Positions 54,037 through 57,637 of a DNA stretch of 57,637 nucleotides are shown piece after piece. Each line of letters begins with the position of its first letter. Position 1 is the stretch's first letter. The position numbers and the translations under genes are program-made. The notes under the pieces were generated by a model that did no database searches, was not told the DNA's origin, and saw only the letters and a program-made list of their open reading frames with translations. Origin of the DNA: Deltaproteobacteria bacterium (GTDB taxonomy: Bacteria > Desulfobacterota > Desulfobulbia > Desulfobulbales > Desulfobulbaceae); the NCBI GenBank assembly GCA_024278495.1, contig JAJRTB010000074.1, positions 1-57,637 of the forward strand, in the 5' to 3' direction.

Positions 54037-55179
54037 ATGAGCAGGGATTATTACGAAATACTCGGTGTGCCCAGAGAGGCCGGCGCGGATGAGATAAAGA
54101 AGGCCTACCGTAAGCTGGCCATGAAGTATCACCCGGACCGGAATCCCGGTGATCCCGATGCAGAGGCCCGTTTCAAGGAGGCGGCCGAGGCGTACGAGGT
54201 CCTGAGCGATGTTCAGAAGCGACGGATCTACGATACCTACGGCCACCAGGGCCTTGAAAATACAGGCTACCAGGGTCCCGGTTCGGCCGAGGATATCTTC
54301 TCCAGCATCAATGATCTGTTCGGAGATCTGTTCGGCTTCGGCGGCCGCTCCCGGCAGCGTAATCCAAACGGTCCCGTTCCGGGGGACGATCTTCGCTATG
54401 ATCTGGAGATTTCCTTCATGGACGCCGTGCACGGAACATCCCGGGAGATAGAGGTCACCAAGCACGATACCTGCTGGACCTGCGAGGGAAGCGGTGTGCG
54501 GCCCGGGCACCAGGCTCAGATGTGCCCCACCTGCCATGGCCGGGGCCAGGTGATCCGGTCCCAGGGTTTTTTCCAGGTGAGCTCAACCTGTCCCCAGTGC
54601 AGGGGGGCCGGCCAGATCGTTACCGAGCCCTGCGCGGATTGTGACGGTCACGGTCTGGTCACCAAGACCAAGAAGGTCTCGATCAAGATCCCCGCCGGGG
54701 TTGATACCGGAGCCCGCATGCGCCTCCGGGCCGAGGGCGAGGGCGGCCGCCGGGGCGGGCAACCAGGGGACCTGTATGTGGTGCTGCATGTTCAGCCCCA
54801 TGACTATTTCATGCGGGACGGACAGACCATATTTCTGCGGTACCCGGTCTCCATGGTGAACGCGGCCCTGGGCAGTGAAGTAGAAGTGCCGACGATTCAC
54901 GGCACAGCCAGGCTCAAGATACCGGCCGGAACCCAGTCCGGTGAACGCTTTACCCTGAAAAAGGAAGGGGTTGAAAGCCTGCGCGGTCAGGGCCGGGGAG
55001 ACATGGTGGTCGAGGTCCGGGTGCAGACTCCAACCAACCTGACCAGGAAGCAGAAAGCGATCCTCCGTGAGTTTGCCGAAGAGTATGGCGAACCCCATGA
55101 GGATGAGGGGTTTTTCTCCCGGCTCTTTCACGGACATTTCGGCCAGCAGGACAAGAGCAGCCGGGCCGGGGAGGGGTAG
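54037..55179 (+). CDS. dnaJ: Chaperone DnaJ
   Basis: 380 residues with all four parts: J-domain with HPD at 32-34, a Gly/Phe-rich linker (about 75-105), the zinc-finger region with four CxxCxGxG repeats ([32 protein letters not shown]), and the C-terminal substrate-binding domains ([30 protein letters not shown]). It stimulates DnaK ATPase and delivers unfolded proteins. dnaK and grpE are not in the window. It is 24 bases after rpoZ and 3 bases before moaC. Confidence 0.96.
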   Translation: MSRDYYEILGVPREAGADEIKKAYRKLAMKYHPDRNPGDPDAEARFKEAAEAYEVLSDVQKRRIYDTYGHQGLENTGYQGPGSAEDIFSSINDLFGDLFGFGGRSRQRNPNGPVPGDDLRYDLEISFMDAVHGTSREIEVTKHDTCWTCEGSGVRPGHQAQMCPTCHGRGQVIRSQGFFQVSSTCPQCRGAGQIVTEPCADCDGHGLVTKTKKVSIKIPAGVDTGARMRLRAEGEGGRRGGQPGDLYVVLHVQPHDYFMRDGQTIFLRYPVSMVNAALGSEVEVPTIHGTARLKIPAGTQSGERFTLKKEGVESLRGQGRGDMVVEVRVQTPTNLTRKQKAILREFAEEYGEPHEDEGFFSRLFHGHFGQQDKSSRAGEG

Positions 55180-55182
55180 GGA

Positions 55183-55671
55183 ATGGCGCCCGGGAACCCG
55201 TTGACCCATTTTGACGAGGCAGGCAACGCCCGCATGGTCGATGTCGGCGCCAAGGATGTGACGTGTCGCCTGGCCGTTGCGGCGGGCCGGGTTGTCATGA
55301 AGCCTGAAACCCTGGAGATGGTCCGTGCCGGAAGGGCCGCCAAGGGCGATGTCACGGGCGTTGCCCGGATAGCCGGTATCATGGCGGCCAAAAAGGTCGC
55401 CGGCCTTATTCCTCTCTGTCACCCCCTGGCCCTGAACCGGGTGGATATTCAGTTTCGATTTTCAGAGGACGGCCCTTCAATTGCCATTGAGGCGACAGTC
55501 GGGGTCAACGGCAGGACCGGGGTCGAGATGGAGGCCCTGACGGCTGTTTCGGTTGCCGCCCTGACCATTTATGATATGTGCAAGGCGGTTGACAGGGAGA
55601 TGGAGATAACGGATATCCGGCTGCTGAAGAAGAGCGGCGGGAAAAGTGGAGAGTTCGTCAGGGGGCGGTAA
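55183..55671 (+). CDS. moaC: Cyclic pyranopterin monophosphate synthase MoaC
   Basis: 162 residues. [21 protein letters not shown] at the start, the catalytic [17 protein letters not shown] with its Lys and His residues, the [20 protein letters not shown] stretch and [14 protein letters not shown] are all conserved. It converts the GTP-derived intermediate from MoaA to cyclic pyranopterin in molybdopterin synthesis, needed for molybdo- or tungsto-enzymes such as formate dehydrogenase. No other moa gene is close. Confidence 0.96.
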   Translation: MAPGNPLTHFDEAGNARMVDVGAKDVTCRLAVAAGRVVMKPETLEMVRAGRAAKGDVTGVARIAGIMAAKKVAGLIPLCHPLALNRVDIQFRFSEDGPSIAIEATVGVNGRTGVEMEALTAVSVAALTIYDMCKAVDREMEITDIRLLKKSGGKSGEFVRGR

Positions 55672-55708
55672 CCGGCGGATAGAGTTTTTGTTTTAGCGGA
55701 GAATGAGT

Positions 55709-56071
55709 ATGAATGACAAGCAGTTGAAAAAATTCAAGGCCCAGCTCGAGGAGATGCGGGATAAGATCATCAGCGACGCCGAACAGACCCTGTCGGAGAT
55801 GACGACCCAGACCGGCAATATTCCGGATCCCAATGACCGGGCCACGGTGGAATCGGACCGTAACTTTGAGCTGCGCCTCCGGGACCGGGAACGCAAGCTG
55901 ATGAGCAAGATCGAAGAGGCCCTGTTGCGCATAGAAGAGAAGACCTATGGTGTCTGTGACGACTGTGGCGAGGATATTACCATAAAGCGCCTGGAGGCCC
56001 GGCCCGTGGCCAAGTACTGTATTGACTGCAAGACCAGGCAGGAGCAGCAGGAAAAGGCCCAGGGCCGCTGA
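55709..56071 (+). CDS. dksA: DksA/TraR-family zinc-finger regulator
   Basis: 120 residues from the ATG at 55709 (GGAG 7 bases upstream); the ATG at 55703 lies only a base after it. A helical hairpin with DPNDRATVESDRNFELRLRD at the tip, where DksA has its D-x-x-D acidic pair, is followed by a C4 zinc finger (CDDCGED and YCIDC). It fits in the secondary channel of RNA polymerase and works with ppGpp. The length is shorter than E. coli DksA (151) but normal in this phylum, and the pattern GVCDDCGEDITIKRLEARPV supports DksA rather than TraR. Confidence 0.88.
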   Translation: MNDKQLKKFKAQLEEMRDKIISDAEQTLSEMTTQTGNIPDPNDRATVESDRNFELRLRDRERKLMSKIEEALLRIEEKTYGVCDDCGEDITIKRLEARPVAKYCIDCKTRQEQQEKAQGR

Positions 56072-56077
56072 CAGGTT

Positions 56078-57079
56078 ATGCCTGAGTTACGCAAGGATCC
56101 CATTCTGGGGCGCTGGATAATTATTTCCCAGGAACGGAGCAAGCGGCCTACTGATTTCATTGTGGAGGAGTCTACAAGCTCCGGCGGCTTTTGTCCCCTG
56201 TGCCCGGGTAACGAGAAAACCACGCCCGCCGAGGTCTTTGTTTACGGACGTGAAGAAGGCCTGCCCCCCAATTCGGCCGGCTGGCAGGTCCGGGTCGTGC
56301 CCAACAAGTTCCCGGCCCTGGTGATCGAGGGGGAGCTGGAAAAGTCGGGCGAAGGGCTCTACGATCGCATGAACGGTATCGGCGCCCATGAGGTGATCAT
56401 CGAGAGCCCGGATCATGAAGACCGGTTCGCCTATCTTGATCCCAGCCGGATGCACCTGGTCTTCCGGGCCTATCGTAATCGTATCCGGGATCTTGCCAGG
56501 GACAGGCGGTTCAGCTATGTCATGGTGTTTAAAAATTATGGCCGTGCCGCCGGGGCCTCGCTGGAACATCCCCACTCCCAGCTGGTGGCCCTGCCGATTC
56601 TGCCCCGCATGGTGATCTCGGAACTGGACGGCGCCCTGTCCTATTACAGGTACAAGGACCGCTGTATCTATTGCGACATTATCCGCCAGGAACTGCAGCA
56701 GGATATCAGGGTGGTCTGCCGGAATGATCTCTTTATCGCCCTGACCCCTTTTGCGCCCCGTACTCCTTTTGAGATGTGGATCATGCCCAGGCGGCACAGC
56801 TCGTCTTTTACCGATCAGTCGGATGAGTCCCTGGAACGGCTGGTGGAAATTTTTTCAGAGAGCCTGCGCCGCCTGGACGCCTGTATCGCGGGTGTTCCCT
56901 ACAACTTTGTTCTTCACACCCAGCCCCTGCGCTCCCAGCCCCTGGATCATTATCACTGGCATTTTGAGATTGTGCCGAAGCTGACCAGCATTGCCGGTTT
57001 TGAGTGGGGATCAGGTTTTTATATCAACCCGATGCCGCCCGAGGATACCTGCCGGTATCTGAAGGAGGCATTGATATAG
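56078..57079 (+). CDS. galT: Galactose-1-phosphate uridylyltransferase
   Basis: 333 residues of the histidine-triad GalT family. The active-site HPHSQ (in GASLEHPHSQLVAL) has the His that becomes uridylated. The start LRKDPILGRWIIISQERSKR and the FCPLCPGNE metal motif are also typical, as are NDLFIALTPFAPRTPFEMWI and the final HWHFEIVPK. It swaps UMP between UDP-glucose and galactose-1-phosphate. In anaerobes lacking galactose growth it may instead serve polysaccharide precursors. It is 6 bases after dksA; the following regulator starts 11 bases on. Confidence 0.93.
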   Translation: MPELRKDPILGRWIIISQERSKRPTDFIVEESTSSGGFCPLCPGNEKTTPAEVFVYGREEGLPPNSAGWQVRVVPNKFPALVIEGELEKSGEGLYDRMNGIGAHEVIIESPDHEDRFAYLDPSRMHLVFRAYRNRIRDLARDRRFSYVMVFKNYGRAAGASLEHPHSQLVALPILPRMVISELDGALSYYRYKDRCIYCDIIRQELQQDIRVVCRNDLFIALTPFAPRTPFEMWIMPRRHSSSFTDQSDESLERLVEIFSESLRRLDACIAGVPYNFVLHTQPLRSQPLDHYHWHFEIVPKLTSIAGFEWGSGFYINPMPPEDTCRYLKEALI

Positions 57080-57090
57080 AGGAGGAGGTC

Positions 57091-57447
57091 GTGGACAGGA
57101 AACGCATTCTGCTGGTTGACGACGACGCGGGCATTCAGCTTCTGTACAGGGAGGAGTTTGAAGAGGAAGGCTTTGAAGTGGTCTCCGCGGTGAACGGCGA
57201 AGAGGCCCTGGAACTCTTTGAGGCACAGTCGCCTGACCTGGTGATACTTGATATCAACATGCCGGGCATGAACGGCATTGAGGTGCTCCGCCGGATGAAA
57301 GAGATCAACGCGGAGTTGCCGGTCATTCTCTGTTCGGCCTATCCCGAGTACAAGCAGGACTTCGGCAGCTGGGCTTCGGAGGAGTATATTGTCAAGTCAG
57401 CCAACATGGATGGGCTGAAAAACGCCGTGCGGAGGTACCTGGCGTAA
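57091..57447 (+). CDS. Single-domain response regulator (CheY-like)
   Basis: 118 residues from the GTG at 57091 with GGAGGAGG at 57081-57088. A receiver domain only: acidic pocket VDDDAG, phospho-acceptor Asp54 in VILDINMPGMNGIEVL, Ser/Thr switch in CSAYPEY and Lys in IVKSANMDGLKNAV. It lacks an output domain, so it must act by protein contact or in a phosphorelay. It has no neighbouring kinase. It could pair with an orphan kinase such as the one at 5558, which is speculation. Confidence 0.92.
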   Translation: MDRKRILLVDDDAGIQLLYREEFEEEGFEVVSAVNGEEALELFEAQSPDLVILDINMPGMNGIEVLRRMKEINAELPVILCSAYPEYKQDFGSWASEEYIVKSANMDGLKNAVRRYLA

Positions 57448-57562
57448 AGCGGAACAACCGGTCCCGTACGCATTGATCTGGACGGCGGCGGACCGGTGAG
57501 AGCGCCCGCTTCCTGACAAACATGTATACGCGGCTCCGCCTGTTCTTCTTCCCCATCTGGCC

Positions 57563-57637
57563 ATGAAAGATATACAGAATCTGCATGATGACCGGCGCAT
57601 CAATATCCGCAAGGTCGGGGTCAAGACCATCTCCTAC
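57563..57637 (+). CDS. folE2: GTP cyclohydrolase I type 2 (FolE2), N-terminal fragment
   Basis: The first 25 codons only, cut by the window end. MKDIQNLHDDRRINIRKVGV followed by KTISY matches the start of FolE2 proteins (D-x-Q, D-R, I-x-VGV pattern), which convert GTP to dihydroneopterin triphosphate with a metal other than strictly zinc. Such a short stretch gives moderate certainty. The gap before it (57448-57562) holds an 8-bp inverted repeat ACCGGTCC/GGACCGGT (57457-57464, 57490-57497). Confidence 0.65.
   Translation, partial: MKDIQNLHDDRRINIRKVGVKTISY

Overview
The window looks like chromosomal DNA of a GC-rich anaerobic Gram-negative bacterium. The best guess is a Desulfobacterota (delta-proteobacterial) lineage close to the sulfate or sulfur metabolising Desulfobulbales. 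This is an inference from gene content: small c-type cytochromes, a haem-binding diguanylate cyclase, a CxxU selenoprotein, paired zinc-ribbon/YkgJ proteins, a type II secretion operon, msbA and FolE2. No rRNA, tRNA or CRISPR array was found.

Region 1 (1-12763) is a copper/silver handling island. It holds the 3' end of a CopA-type P-ATPase, a small SHOCT membrane protein, a methionine-rich periplasmic protein, a frame-disrupted exported protein, a mono-haem cytochrome c on the other strand, a beta-barrel porin, an exported coiled-coil protein, a small membrane protein behind a very good sigma-54 promoter, an orphan histidine kinase, and a CusCBA-type RND efflux system. CusA keeps the three copper-binding methionines at the E. 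coli positions or one residue away. A strong hairpin separates cusB from cusA and an intrinsic terminator closes the operon.

Region 2 (12773-18022) is housekeeping: xerC-hslV-hslU, a double zinc-ribbon protein, a YkgJ-type cysteine-cluster protein and an UMF1-family transporter, mostly overlapping or tightly spaced.

Region 3 (18045-25827) is for surface polysaccharide and envelope: a CapD/WbpM-like dehydratase, two consecutive polyprenyl-phosphate sugar-1-phosphate transferases (the second with an extra C-terminal domain) and msbA. A REP-associated tyrosine transposase element with near-perfect inverted ends sits between the second transferase and msbA. Its left end supplies the stop codon of the transferase.

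Region 4 (25870-37123) is a type II secretion cluster, gspI-J-K-L-M-N-C-D-E on the plus strand with gspF inverted at the end. No gspG or gspH lies in the window. GspD carries a C-terminal TPR extension.

Region 5 (37124-43203) begins with the best find of the window. It is a 76-codon SelW/Rdx-like selenoprotein whose in-frame TGA completes a CxxU motif and is followed at the right distance by a SECIS hairpin with an AGGUCUG loop. A convergent DtxR-type regulator, recN, a PP-loop protein and a two-haem GGDEF protein follow.

Region 6 (43312-51673) is entirely on the minus strand. It holds an HD-GYP phosphodiesterase, dCMP deaminase, an alpha/beta hydrolase, a small membrane protein, the PEP synthase regulator, a two-haem membrane cytochrome, a large lipoprotein of TPR/Ig-like/CsgG-like build, another hydrolase, a geranylgeranyl-reductase-like flavoprotein and a TerC-type membrane protein.

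Region 7 (52113-57637) is housekeeping on the plus strand: purA behind a textbook promoter, rpoZ, dnaJ, moaC, a DksA-like protein, galT, a single-domain response regulator and the start of folE2.

Several intergenic regions carry members of dispersed short palindromic repeat families (12773, 37321, 38336, 43119, 43184, 51986; and 44257, 53671).
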